Origin: Neonectria sp. B-13
Lineage: Eukaryota; Ascomycota; Sordariomycetes; Hypocreales; Nectriaceae
Direction of reading: 5' to 3'
Assembly: GCA_002682825.1 (NCBI GenBank)
Contig: NOKP01000059.1
Coordinates: 52,761-116,760 of the forward strand
Length of the DNA: 64,000 nucleotides
Positions 34,798-46,900 of this stretch are shown one piece after another; the first letter of the stretch is position 1, and each line of letters starts with the position of its first letter. A model generated the notes under the pieces. The model was not told the origin of the DNA. It made no database searches and saw only the letters and a list, made by a program, of their open reading frames with translations. The position numbers and the translations under genes are program-made.

Positions 34798-35690
34798 AGA
34801 TGAACGATTGGGAGTAATAATGAGGGCATTTCTGATGAGAATAACGTTGCATAAGTTATGGACCTCTTGAGTACACCGCCTCCCGAAACTCTTGAGCGTA
34901 CAAAAACAGGATGGGGCTGAACTATTGACAAGTGTGAGAGTACTACTGAATGATAAATGATAGACAAGTGTGAGCTGACGTGGCTGGCAGCACAAAGGAG
35001 TAAGCCACCGCCGCTGCAATGCGACATATCACAGTTAGCCTGGCAGGAAGCAAGTGAGGAGACAAACAGGATATGGGTTGAGGCGGTGTGGTCGGCGAAT
35101 AGAGCATTGTAGGCGGGTGTTCGTTCGCGAACAAAGAAGACAGGCATGTTGGGTAAACAGCAAGATAACAAACCAAGTCAGGACTAGCCTAGTACTGTAG
35201 AAGTATACTTTTAAATCACTTACTCATCTCCCTAATAACCAAGTCAACAAACAGTAAATGCCCCCCAAAGCAGCCGTAGTCAACCACATCCATCTATTCA
35301 CTAGATCCCATTACACCCTTTCCCTTCTTCCTACTGCGTCGTCGGTTTTTCTTCTTTCCCATACCTCCTGCTTTCCCATCACCCGGAGTCTCAAACTGCT
35401 GCTGAGAAAGGGTGGTGACCGGCAGCCAGCTGAGGCGTGCAGTCTGACAGTCACAGGTCACTTTTCCACAGCTGCGCCTGGTTTCTTTGCCAGTCTGGTA
35501 GTTTGGTCTCATTCCTTTGTTCATGGCTTCTAGTAGTCTTCTCTCTTCCTTCTTTGTGCTTTTCACACGACTGACCGCTGTTTGCCTCGTATTCTTTCAT
35601 TTGGCAGTGTCATCATGTCTTGCTTGCTTTTTACTCTCGCCAACGTCCTGGTCTACATAGGACCTTCTTCTGTCGTCCAACGGGCTCAAA

Positions 35691-37431
35691 GTGAGCTTGA
35701 TTACAGAGTTGAGCCCTTACACCGCCCAGGATGGGTATCCTCAGTCGGGGAGTACGAAACATTCCCTCTCCTGCCTGTTGTTCGGATTTTCTAGAGCTAT
35801 CGCAGCACGACCATTCTCAACGCACATTCAACGGCATATTCCTCGAAAGTTTGAAGGACAACTGTCCAGACGCATTCGCTGGACCGAGTCGGACAATATC
35901 GCCCTGAAGCAATGGCTCGCCCAGCACAACATGTGCCAGACAGGTCTGCGCCAAGACGAAGACCTCCTGCGCCAACTTGGCCGGTTGGTTGGGATTGATT
36001 TCAACGTCATTAGCAGCGAGCACTGGGACATGGTCCGGCAGAAGTTTCTCGCGAGCTTGGAGAATAAGATCAAGAAGTTTGGTATTGTTGAGTATCACTG
36101 CTAGGACGAGAAGAGGGTCAAAGCCTAGTGGCCAGATGCTATCAGGAATGAGTTGAGGAGTCCGATGTGGCGCGGCGATGAGGAGAGCTTGCGTAAGGCC
36201 ATGGCGAAGAGGAAAGCGCAGATGTACAAGCCGATATTGGACATTGAGGCGTGCCATGTCACCGGGGATAAGCCCATCAAGCTGGACACAGCTCAGGTTT
36301 TCAACAAATCACCAACTCCAAGCAGCTCCCCTCACAGAAACAGTTCTAGTGGCCAGTCATTTGATCAAGCAGAGTCGATGGACATGAGCTTCCCTGACCA
36401 TTATCCTAGTCCCAGTTCCCAAGAGGCCGTACAGGTACTGAAGCGTTGGACCGAGGATGCCATGGGAAAGAGCAATCCCCAGCTCAACTTGGATGATCCA
36501 GCAACTCGTCCTCCAGCAGGCATCTCGGTGGGTTATAATCCAGCTGGAAAAAGAAATCGACACGACGCAGCAGTACGAAGATCAGCCCATCATGCCGTTT
36601 ATTGAGCAACTCTACCTTGCCCTAGAGATCCGACCTCGGCAGCCAGAGCAGATGGTTCAGTCGGACCGCGAAGAGTCGGACCGCGAACAAGTTCTTTCCG
36701 TCGCCTCTGACTCCTCAGAGATTGTGCAGAGGGATATTCCGGCCAGTCCAACTACACCATCTAGACTTACAACTACCAAAGAAACAACTCCTGCTCCGGT
36801 TGTCCCTCATGACGCAATCATCAGTCCGCCCAAGCTCATCGTCGTCCCGGTATACTCAACTTTTGAAGAGCCATCGCCCCAGGCCGCTCCAATGAACTCT
36901 AGACCTTCCCCCGTGGCTCTGAGCACACCTGACTACGTCGGCAGCAGCAAACCTACCTGTCGGCTGTGCTCTTACTACTTCTCGCTTATGAGCGGCGTAT
37001 TGGTTCGCGAGACGCACGGAAACCTGTACCCAGTCTGGCGAACCCTGGATGTCTTTGATTTCGATGGTAACAAAGAGAGGGAAAGAACACTGAACACCAT
37101 GGTAACCAGAATCTGCGAAGATGTTCTAAGAACCATGAGGTACAAATTACCCTAGGGCGAGGATCATGATTCGAGCTTGTTTCCTGCCCTGGCGCCATAT
37201 CTGGTCCGAGCCACGGGACATGCAGATAGCATATCCCTAAGCGACCTGGCATCTCAGCTTGTGGATCTGAACCTTAACTATGATATCCTTGGTCGTGGGA
37301 GATTGGCTGCGGATGGTAATCAGAGGGGCGTGGCTGGGCCTATTGATGTGGAGGAAACTGCTATTGGCGATGGGGACGAAGGAGAAATTCTCTTATTTAC
37401 TGGTCGACGAAGTGCGATTTTGAGCGAGTGA
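35691..37431 (+). pseudogene. Long uncharacterised gene with three in-frame TAG codons
   Basis: One reading frame runs from 35691 (RRIRWTESDNIALKQWLAQ, GIDFNVISSEHWDMVRQKF) through TAG codons at 36102-36104 and 36126-36128 into RNELRSPMWRGDEESLRKAM and on to about 36500. A frame change near 36500-36540 moves it to the frame that encodes IDTTQQYEDQPIMPFIEQLY, a Ser/Pro-rich linker and CRLCSYYFSLMSGVLVRE. After a third TAG at 37153-37155 it continues SLFPALAPYLVRATGH and LVDLNLNYDILGRGRL to 37431. All three stops are TAG, each one C-to-T step from CAG. Domain unknown: an N-terminal basic and acidic region, a central disordered segment, and a C-rich patch (CRLC). The start is uncertain; ATG 35691 lies in a stretch of low coding quality. 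Confidence 0.5.
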
Positions 37432-37958
37432 AATTCATATACTATGTGGTCTATGGCGAGCAGCAGTGGGTTGTTGGGCTTGCCGGATAGCATTGTGGTT
37501 TCGTTTTCCTTTACAATCATCCTAGTTGTGCGCTGAAGATTTTTTTCCTATCATTACTATTTGAGTTTGCTTATTTAGTTCTACATTGACCTCCTGACCT
37601 CCACAGCTGTGCTCTCTGAAGTGAAATATCTGACTGAACCTCTGGATAAATGTCCTAATACTCATAAGTGGCTACTTTGATAGCTTCAGTGTAGGCAGTA
37701 ATATTTATACGGGGCGTCCAGGGACCCTACCAATGATTTCTCTTGCCTTGCTAAGCAATTGGGAAAGTCTTGGAAGCTATATACGAGGTGCAGAGGGAGG
37801 GAATTGGGAGGTAGGTCTTGGATTGAAATGTGGCCAAACTGCTCCTGGATAAAGGCAGTTTCCAGAGAATCTCAATCTGTAGAAGTTTATGCAATCTGAT
37901 CACCATAGCCCCGTCTAGAGTCTTCATCTGTCTATTCACAACTCTCTATTTACAACTC

Positions 37959-39404
37959 CTAATTTTCAGGAACGATTTCCGTGATGTTACTCTTCGCGAG
38001 TTTCTCGGTTTCATCTAACACTTCCACCATTCGGGCTCTAGCAGCTGAGTTGCGAGGGTCATCAACCTGAGCCTTGCCCATGTGCTCCATAGCCACGCAG
38101 ATCACCGATTCCATCAGGCGCTGCGCTATCTCGCCAGCTACGCCGTGCTCGTAGAAGCCTGGCGTCTCGTTCACTTCCAGAAGCCACGGGTTTCCAGTCG
38201 AGTCGATGAGAAAATCCACAGCAAACAACTCGAAGCATTTATTCAACGGGATGAATCTATCAGCCATTGTATGTGCAGTTGCGTGGAACAACTCGGCCGA
38301 GACATCGCAAATCTGATCGAAAATGCGCTTCTTCCAGTCTCCAGGGAGCAAGTCATCGGGAGTCGTCCAGAAGTCTCGCCTGGATTCCATGCTCACGATC
38401 TCATCCTCATCTTGGAGCGAGGTGTTTGTGAGAGAAGACCTAAGGCTCGGATTCTTCCATGGCGGTTCGTAATCCTTGGTGGCGAGGAGGGCGAGCATCT
38501 CTCGAAAGACATGGACCTTCAGCCGCCCCACAGAGAGAACATAGGCTCTGGCGTGCCATTTTCTCTCCTCCAACAGTGGAACTGATACGATGTACTTTTG
38601 CGCGACGAATTCACGCATCTGCGCGGAAGGGATGCGCTCATTCTCGTCAATCTCAAAATTCAGAGCGGGAGGTTTCCGTGTCTTATCGATAGCTCCATTA
38701 AGCATCAGGTTTCCAGTAGTAGTGATCAAAGCATCGTGAGAGCTTCGACCGGGGTTCGAAAGGCTCGGAGAGAAGTCATCAGGGTTGCCATCGCACGGAT
38801 CCTGCTTCTTGTCAAAAACGGGTTCCTGGCTTGCTTCCTGAACTTCGGACAGCTCATCTTCTTCTTCCTCTATGTCAGCAGCAAGCTCGAGATTACTCGC
38901 AAGCTCCTCCACTGTACTAAAGATTCGAATGCCAGCGCCGCAGTCAATCAACGCGGGTTTGAGAATCCACCATTCACGGTCTGCCTCAACTTTCTCTTCG
39001 TTCTCCTCTAGAGAGTACAACAGCGTGAGGTCGTCGGCTGCAGTCAGGGCATCATCAAGGTACTCGCTGTAGTCGAGAGACAGACGGACTGTTAGCGGAA
39101 CGTGGTTCTTCAGGATGCTTTCCGGTCTTTTCACCGTCCAGTATTCCACAACTCGAGCAAGAAAGTCTTTTCGAGCCAATGCATCACTGTTGGGGTATGC
39201 GTTGATGAGTGCCGTGTCCGCAGTGTTCAGAACGGCAAAGTACTGATTGAGATTCCACCCGTTACAGAATTGAAAAACAGTCTCGGCGTTGGCTGGGAAA
39301 TTGGTGAAGTCGTCGATAAAGATGACGCCCGGCACATGTTTTTGAAGGTATGACTTGATGTGCTTGTCAAGCCAAGGACAAGCCCCTTGTATGAATGCAT
39401 GCAT
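37959..39404 (-). CDS. Tubulin-tyrosine ligase (TTL) domain protein, Pby1-like
   Basis: An intact single-exon 481-residue protein, the best-preserved gene in the window. TTL-family proteins are ATP-grasp ligases that add amino acids to C-terminal tails; the fungal homologue Pby1 is associated with P-bodies. An N-terminal SurE-less region leads into the ATP-grasp core: REWWILKPALIDCGAGIRIF at about 143-162 (nucleotide-binding Lys in ILKP), an acidic insert (about 165-200), REFVAQKYIVSVPL and RKWHARAYVLSVGRLKVHVF at about 271-290 (catalytic Arg/His region), and FELFAVDFLIDSTGNPWLLE then VNETPGF at about 381-407 (metal-binding Asp, Glu and Asn). Budding-yeast Pby1 carries an N-terminal SurE-like half that is absent here. 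The ATG at 39402-39404 is the only good start. Substrate unknown. Confidence 0.9.
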   Translation of the reverse strand: MHAFIQGACPWLDKHIKSYLQKHVPGVIFIDDFTNFPANAETVFQFCNGWNLNQYFAVLNTADTALINAYPNSDALARKDFLARVVEYWTVKRPESILKNHVPLTVRLSLDYSEYLDDALTAADDLTLLYSLEENEEKVEADREWWILKPALIDCGAGIRIFSTVEELASNLELAADIEEEEDELSEVQEASQEPVFDKKQDPCDGNPDDFSPSLSNPGRSSHDALITTTGNLMLNGAIDKTRKPPALNFEIDENERIPSAQMREFVAQKYIVSVPLLEERKWHARAYVLSVGRLKVHVFREMLALLATKDYEPPWKNPSLRSSLTNTSLQDEDEIVSMESRRDFWTTPDDLLPGDWKKRIFDQICDVSAELFHATAHTMADRFIPLNKCFELFAVDFLIDSTGNPWLLEVNETPGFYEHGVAGEIAQRLMESVICVAMEHMGKAQVDDPRNSAARARMVEVLDETEKLAKSNITEIVPEN

Positions 39405-39409
39405 GTTTG

Positions 39410-42020
39410 GGTATTTGCTTCTTTTTCGGTTGTCTTAGCGAGAGTTGTATGCTTCTTCTGGAGGGAGAGTTGCTCAGCAGGGAATCGTGAGGTTCATGGA
39501 TCGAGATTCCATATGATCAGTAATTTCAATGGTAGCAACGAGTCAGTAACTAGCAGCACAAAGAAGACTAGTTTTCTGTACCAGGATTTACGAGAGATGG
39601 AAGCGCGTCTTGTAAGCATTTTATACAACAATTCTGACGGCTTAGGCGGCTAGAAATTCAAAAAGCACGGGAAGCCAACACGCGCCAAGAGCGACCCCAG
39701 ATTACAATTACCTAACATTGGCCCTATAGGCATCCGACTAAGGTGTTCTATTTGACACCTTGTTGATAATACGTAATTTAATGGTAAAGAGGTTTGTGAC
39801 ATTTATTCATCCGACCCCAATGAATCCTGACTTTGGGTGGGAATGGCTGCAGAGTTGCTGATCTTCGGTTACATTTAGATCTACAAACGAATAGCAGGAA
39901 ATTCGAGAAACAGCTGCCTATTTTTCATATTTGTTAGCCCGGTGACTGTTTCCAGGAATGACTCATTTACGTAGCCTTAGCCCCTATGAGTATTGCTATT
40001 TAGGCAGTAATGGATTACTCTTCGGGCAGTATACCGACTTTTTTATACACATATAAGACCTTACAACCCTACGACACCTTATATAATCTGGCTAAATAGT
40101 TACTCTACAGCCTAATTAGGGTTTTTCCGGACCTACATGACTTGACAACTCCTAGCACGACCCCAAGCGCGACTGCGACGAGCAATGCGGCGAGTCAGGG
40201 CAAGCGCACGGCGGCAGCTTTCACACTATGAGATCACCTCGCTAAGCAGCCATGAGTCCCTTCCACCGTCAACATCCGGATCTTAATTAAGTATAAGTAC
40301 TAAGGGCAGAGTAACAGGCAGAGGGCAGCCCAGGGGATGAGGTAGAGGTTTGGTGGCTGTTTTTAAGCACTGCCTTATTTGTGAGGTTAGAATGATTGAT
40401 ATGAGTTAATGAACATGATAAATAGTAACGAAAGCTATTATTCGTGGAAGCGTTGATTTCCTCTGCTTCGTTGCCCTTCCAGCCTCAAATGTCCTCGCAT
40501 TCATTCTCGTCGCCCTTGCCCTTTCCTCTGTGCTCCTTGCTATGTGGCTCAGTGGGCAGGGGAGTTCTGACCTGCTTTCAAGACTTCCAATATCCTGTTG
40601 GAGAAGGCCCATTTGGGTAATAAGTCTATAGGCGATTATCCACACCTGGGCATCTAAAGGGGTCTTGAATGTCATCTAGCTCTGTGCTGGTGGATGATGT
40701 TTGTCTTGTGGCGTCGGGGACCGTTGCGAGGCCCTTGCTTCTTCCTTGCGATCAGATCACAAAGAAGACGCTGCAGTGAGACTATGCTATGGACGATCAA
40801 CAAGTGACTACGAGGTTCAACTTTCTTATCTTAGGGCGGGGAGGATGGTGGTCTTCGTGTACCTACTTCTGTGCATTCGTGGCGTTGGTGCATCCCAACA
40901 TAACCTGACGCACATTCCTTTATGCAAGCGTGGGAGAAAGGATAGATGACAACGGTAATGACGATGTCATCTAATCACCATGCGTCCCTGCAGGTAGCTA
41001 GGATACGAATGATGGCGTTGATGCACACAGACAATAAAAAGAATTGGATTCCTAGGGGATAGGATATAAAGACAGCAAAACACGACAAAAAAGTCCACCC
41101 AATCAAACTCACCAATCCAACTGGAGCAACAACATTTGAGCAGAGGTTAGAAAACTTGTAAACGTATGCTAAGCCAGGGAGGGATGTACTGTATTACATT
41201 CGACAGTCAGAATTTGCAGTCTTGGGAGTTCAATCATCTCAAAGTGTGCATGCATGAACGTCTTTGTAGTTTCGCTTGTTCGGTAATATCAATCAGATGG
41301 GATGAAGGCTGCAGACAAGGTCCGTATGCATGCCGGGACCGCTATGGATATCGGCCGCCGGTCTGCGCAGATTTCTCCGACGCTTGCCGGCGGCAAGGCT
41401 TTTTATAAATACCTCAAACCTTGGTGGGATACAGTACGGGTCATCAATATCTGCGGCCTGAGTGAGTGCACTTCAGTGAGTGTCATGAATGATTTTTCAT
41501 CGACCCCCGATGAGGTCATAAACATCAGCAGAGGAGCCGGTGTAGTAACCTAGATCGTGGACTCAACGAATCATGACGTTTTATATGGATGACTTAGATA
41601 CAGGGCGACCAAAAAACAGATTGTAATGCCCCCAAATTAAGAGAGGAAATTTAAGTTAGTTATGGAGAGTGAATAACATTGTCGGTAGAGCATGATGCCA
41701 CAAAGCGGTAATACGTAGTATTTCCGGGTAGAAATGATCGGGAATGTCTTGAATAGGAAGCGTCGGCGTTGGTGGCTGACCACGTCGATGTTGAGCCTTC
41801 TTGGTGTGCATTGAGAACAGAATCCTTCTCAAGCTCGTAGTGATCGCAAGTGAATAGCCTTCGCTCTTTTTTACCTATTTGAAGTGTCTTCAGGCGGACT
41901 TAGGCGGATTGACTCCACAAGGACCCAGTCGCACTTCCATGTGCAACATCTACAGAAATCGACGTTTCTTGTCCCTGCAGCCTGAGTTGCGATAGGCGGT
42001 GGTGGCACCCTCACTATTTA
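39410..42020. other. No supportable gene
   Basis: Upstream region of the TTL gene. Part of it (39690-40130) is AT-rich. ORFs at 41166-41553 (plus) show no recognisable domain. Confidence 0.4.
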
Positions 42021-42027
42021 TATGTTC

Positions 42028-42972
42028 GCACTTGAACTAGTTAGGTTTGGTCATTAAGAGATGATTGGGGGGGGACGTATATGGTAGCATGTCCACCCTC
42101 TTCAATACATTTCTTTTTTGCCGTCACAATTATGTCGTATAATGAGATGACGGATGAGTGGTAAACTTTGTTTTGATTGCCCGGGTAAGCAGGAAATTGC
42201 GGCAACTTCAACTTCCTGGAGTCGCTTTATCGCAAGCTCTACTGTATATAGGTCAGGCATGGCAGACAATTGCCTCGCCTTTCCGTCTCATCCAGTTAAG
42301 CATCACAATCTCTCACTTTGGTTAGACGATGGCCGCCGCAACGCCTCGCAAGGGCATTAAGGTGAAGTCCAAGGTTTCAGTTACCACTACTGATCATCGA
42401 GATCTCAAATCCGTAAGCGTAAGTAAATTGTCGTTTATCATTGAGGATTATGCTGAGTGCTTTCAGAATTCCAAACTACCTCAGAAGATGGAAAGAACAC
42501 TGAACAACAACGAGGCACCTGCTTTTTTTTAACCATTCTGAGAACCAGGATACATGCAACTCACTGCTAGGTCGGTGCGCCAGGAGGGTCAGACATCGCC
42601 ACTAAGAAGGTACTTTCAGCTGAGAAGGCAATGCTTAGACTAGGGGATGAGGATTCAAGACGAAACTCAGGTAGCCGTTGATGTATAGTCCAGGGCTTAA
42701 AACCCTCTCCCTCCAATGAACTTCGGCAGCATGGTCCCATCTAGCATAAATTCCGCCTTCCTTTCTCACTTTGCTGCGGTTACAGGGTAATGTCCTCACG
42801 TGCATGCAGCACACTGATGAAGTATAGTCTGGGGAAACTTGGGGCTGTAGTCCATGCAGTTTGAGTTATGGCAGACCATGGCATCGGCGTCATTCAAATG
42901 TTTGCACTTGAACAAATTAGATTTGGCCGTCAAGGGATGATCTGGAGGAGTCAGGCGTACATGGCAGCCTGT
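42028..42972. repeat. Local duplicated segment (two divergent copies)
   Basis: 42028-42100 (from gttcgcacttgaactag) and 42898-42972 (from gtttgcacttgaacaaatta) are similar over about 75 bp in direct orientation. On the minus strand both read as a Cys-containing segment (NLFKCKHLNDADAMVCHNSN in one copy; FKCEHINSEG in the other). The left copy has T or A where the right has C or G at several sites. Confidence 0.5.
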
Positions 42973-43448
42973 TCCACATTTGCGGAGTTGTCCTGGCATG
43001 GTAGCTTAGGGACTGCCTGCTTTGAGTGACGCCTTATCGTTCCTGAGGCAGAAGCCCATGACCCAGTCCAAGCGTTTAAGTAAGAGGCAAGTTGGCCACT
43101 CGCGGCCCACACCGCGCGTTGGCCGAGATGATCGTCCCTATGAGCAGCGAAGTAATGCTTCATCGCCTCACATATGTATGCATTAGTCGGAACGAGGCGC
43201 GCTGGAAGCAATGGTCTCTTGACTAGCGTGGGCCCCCGTCGACCCCCGGGGATCAATCCATGTCGAGTGGCAGGCCGATGTGAGAGGAGAACGGCCCCCA
43301 ACAGCATCTGAGGTGGGCCGTTTCGTTATGCCACTCGCATGCCCATCTTCGGCAGAGATCAGGCCGGAAGAGATAGATAAATTTGAGTGCCTCGTCCAGG
43401 CAAAGGAATTGAAGAACGCACATTTGGGGAACAAACGGCCTCAAACGA

Positions 43449-43832
43449 TTACAGCGTCTTCTGCGAGATGGAGTTCTCTCTTGGGGGTGTCTTCGTCCCG
43501 AGGGCGATATTGTCGAGGATGCCAAACTCCCATCCGGCGTACTGGCTGCCAAAGTTGAGAACCTCGTGATCAAAGTTGTATAGAGACGGGTTGCTAGGAT
43601 CAAATAGGGCGTTGAATTTCATGGGTTTTCCAGGCGATATGTTACCCCAGGGTTTGAGGATTTGGCGGAGGGGCACCCTGGAAGGGTGTGGGAGATGCTT
43701 GGGTGTTAAAAACCATGCCGTCTGGGATGGCAACCGGTGTCTGCCTACCAGCCGAGTAGACTGGGAATGAATGACGTGGTGCTTGTTTGAGAGAAGAAGG
43801 TGCTGCCGGTGGTCGACATATTGTCCAGTCAT
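43449..43832 (-). CDS. Uncharacterised ORF, 127 codons
   Basis: The C-terminal half looks coding: PWGNISPGKPMKFNALFDPS, then NPSLYNFDHEVLNFGSQYAG and WEFGILDNIALGTKTPPRE, ending at 43449. No family recognised. The N-terminal half is His/Ser-rich and may be intronic. It is divergent from the coiled-coil gene that starts 150 bp away on the other strand. Confidence 0.35.
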   Translation of the reverse strand: MTGQYVDHRQHLLLSNKHHVIHSQSTRLVGRHRLPSQTAWFLTPKHLPHPSRVPLRQILKPWGNISPGKPMKFNALFDPSNPSLYNFDHEVLNFGSQYAGWEFGILDNIALGTKTPPRENSISQKTL

Positions 43833-43985
43833 CTTGTGTTTCCAAGGGCTCTCGTTTCGTAAGATCCGTTGGTAGTATATTCTTGGTGGCGTCGTTCTCC
43901 TTGGATTTGGCGACGGTCCTCTCGAAGAGCTTTTTGGAGATGTTGTTCAAAGGGCTATGAGGCTGATCTTCGACAAAGAGGCCGA

Positions 43986-46900
43986 ATGCTCACCAAACGC
44001 GAGGACGAGCTGGAGGACCTCGAGGATAAACTGGAAGAAAGAAGGACAAGGCAAAAGACGCCCAGCGAAAGATGGTTCAGCTTGAGGAGAAGGCCCAAAA
44101 AAGCGAGGGTTTAGAAGAAGCCAAGGACACGATTCGAGATCTTGAGCACAATATTCGGCGCTTGGAGGAGGAGGTCGAAGACGCAAAGGCCAAAATGGAG
44201 GATGCCGAGACCAAGATGGAGAAAGCCGAGGCCGGGCGGAAAGATGCAGTGGCCCAGAAGGACCCAGTGGAAAACGAGCTCGATGAGCTCCAGGAGGAAT
44301 CAGCCAAGAAGTCGGTCGTCGCCAAAGGGCTTTCTCGACAGATTGAAGAGAGGGTGGTGCGGCTGCAGGAAGAGCTGGACAAGTCCGGGCAGGAGTACGC
44401 TACCTTAGAGAAGAAGTTTTCCGAGGTCAACCAAGAGAACAAAATCCTCCAGTCCACAGTTAAGGACCTGCGAAGAAACCAAGAAAGCTTCGAGCGACAG
44501 CGGCGTTCTATCACATCCAGAGTCGAGGAATTGAAGGCCGGCCTACGCGCCCGAGCTGAGGACAAGGACACGCCCCAATCGCGGCACGACTCCATGGCCA
44601 GCAATTCTGCCTCTCTCCAAAAGGAGGTAAAAAATTCGGAGAGGGAAGTCGATGATCTCAAGCAGAGGCTTGTCGAGGAGAGGGAGCATGCTCTTCAGAT
44701 CGGGAAAGACCTCCGCGACCAATATCAGGGCGAAATTGACTGACTAAACGACGAGGTCTCAAACCTTCAGGCGAAGATATGCGAAAAGACAACCTCTACG
44801 GAGGAGCATTTCAAAAGTCCTGGCCCATGCAAAAGATAGCAAATTCCTTAATGCTTGTCAGATACCTCAAAATACAAGCTGTGTTGCTAAGTCCTCTAAA
44901 GATGTCTGGGTGTTAGGTCAATTAGGGTCTTCGGCACACTAAAAGCTTAGCAGGCCTTAGCTAATAGATAACTATAATGTACTTAGTGTATTTAGTGTAT
45001 TTAGCCTAGGGCTAATGGCATGGACTAATTACTTTTTCTTAGGACTAAACTTTATGAAATCCTCCGTAAGATAATTAACGACAGTGAGAAGTGGGAAACT
45101 GAAAAGCAAAATCTCGAATCCGAGCGACAGCGTGCCGATGAGAAGGCCGTAGGGCTGCAACGGACCATCAACAGGCTACGAGAAACTGAAGGAACGCTCT
45201 CCGACAAGGAGTCGAGGCTGCAGGCGGTCATCCAAAGCGAAGCGGAGAGGCACAGGAGCGAAGAAGGTGTCTTGACGTGACAGAGTGAAGATCTTCAAGA
45301 CGCGCTTGAAACTCGACAGACCCTGCTGACAAACTTACGCAACGAACTGTCAACGGTCTGAGACGAGCTACGACAAACACAAGTCGACTACCAGACACAA
45401 GTCGACTACCAGACGCAACGCAACAAGGTTGCCGCGTTGGAGGACGAGGTGGACGTGTTGCAAAACACCCTGCATCAGGAGCAAGGCTCTGGACGCCAGG
45501 ATGTAGATGCTGGACACCGAGAACTCGAGACTCAGCGGCGGCAACTCGACATCGCGAGACGCGAGTGTGGCGATCTCAAATAACAGCTCAAGGTCATTCC
45601 ACAGAAGGCTGAGTTGGCCCAGGTTGCCAGCACTGCCTCGGGACAGACAGCCCAGCAATATACCAAATTGTTGGCACGTCTTAAGTGGCAGCTCTCCGAC
45701 ACCAATGCTCAGCTACAAAACCCACCAGGGAGAAGCAGTCGCTACAGGATCAGCTGGCCAAGAACACCCTTGAACTCCATTCCGTCTCATCTTCGCTAGC
45801 GGAGGCAAAGGCGAACGCGACGAGCTTGAGGCCGAACTCCGCCGAGTCCAGCTCTACGACAACGAGACGATCCGTGTAGATCAAGAACGACTCGACTTGC
45901 GCACAGCCAATCCCAAGCTTGATAACGAAGTGCGCCGCCTCAAGGACGAGAACCGGGCCTTGACTGAGCAGCGCGAGACCATCGAGAAGACTCTGGAGGA
46001 CGAGACTGAGAAGGCCGCGGAAGAGGAGGAACGTCTCGGTCAGGAGGTTCTCTAAGCTCCAGACCAAGTTACGACAGTCGTCGTCCACCGAGACGCACGA
46101 GTTGGCTGCCGCTCGACGAGCCATCCGCGAGCTGGAGCGCCAGATTGAGGACTTTGAACACCAGTTCACCACCCGCCAGCTGCCAGGAAACATCGAGGGC
46201 AACAGCGAGCTGTCTCTGATCCGCAAGGACCTTTCGGCGGCACGACAGAAGGAGCTCGACTTTCTACAACGGGAGTCGGCCAACAGGGACATGGTCAAGG
46301 GTCTCAAGCGACAGGTTGCCGACCTGGAGCGTCAAGTTCACGAGACCGAGGTGTCTCGACTAATAATCTCGCCCAGTCCTCGGCGAGTGACTCGGAACGC
46401 AAGTCGGAACTGTCTGAGCTACGACACCAGCTCTCAACCGCCCAGCAGTCCATCCACGAGCTCCGCTCCAAGAACCGAGATACCGAGTGCAAGGTACTGC
46501 AGACCTCGCAGGACCTCCAGCGGCAACTCAACGACCTCGAGGATCAGAAGGTAGTCCTCGAAGAGGTACTTGATGAGGCCCGCCAACAAGCCGAGGAGAC
46601 GGCCGCACACCACGAGCGCATCCTCCAACGGATGAAGCACAAGCTCGAGAAGGCGGAGCATGAGCGCAACACGGCGGCGACGCAGCAGACGGACTTGAGC
46701 AAGCAGGATCGCCAACTGCGCGAGAGCCGCGTCGAGATGGAAAACCTCGAGCACGACGTCCGCCAGCAACAAGAGCTCATCGACTCGCTCGCCGCGTCCG
46801 AGGCCTCCCTCCGACGCAAGCTCGAACGCGCCCGCAGCGAGCGCGCAGCCTTCCGCCTCAGCGCCGAGAAGCTCCAGAAGGATCTCGAGCGCGCCAAGGC

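Noticed and set aside
35817..36257. 146-codon minus-strand ORF
   Set aside because: Antisense shadow of the plus-strand gene at 35691-37431, whose plus frame gives the better protein-like sequence.
38082..38585. 167-codon plus-strand ORF
   Set aside because: Antisense shadow of the intact TTL gene.
44077..44661. 194-codon minus-strand ORF
   Set aside because: Ser/Arg-rich antisense shadow of the coiled-coil gene, a typical artefact of biased codon use.
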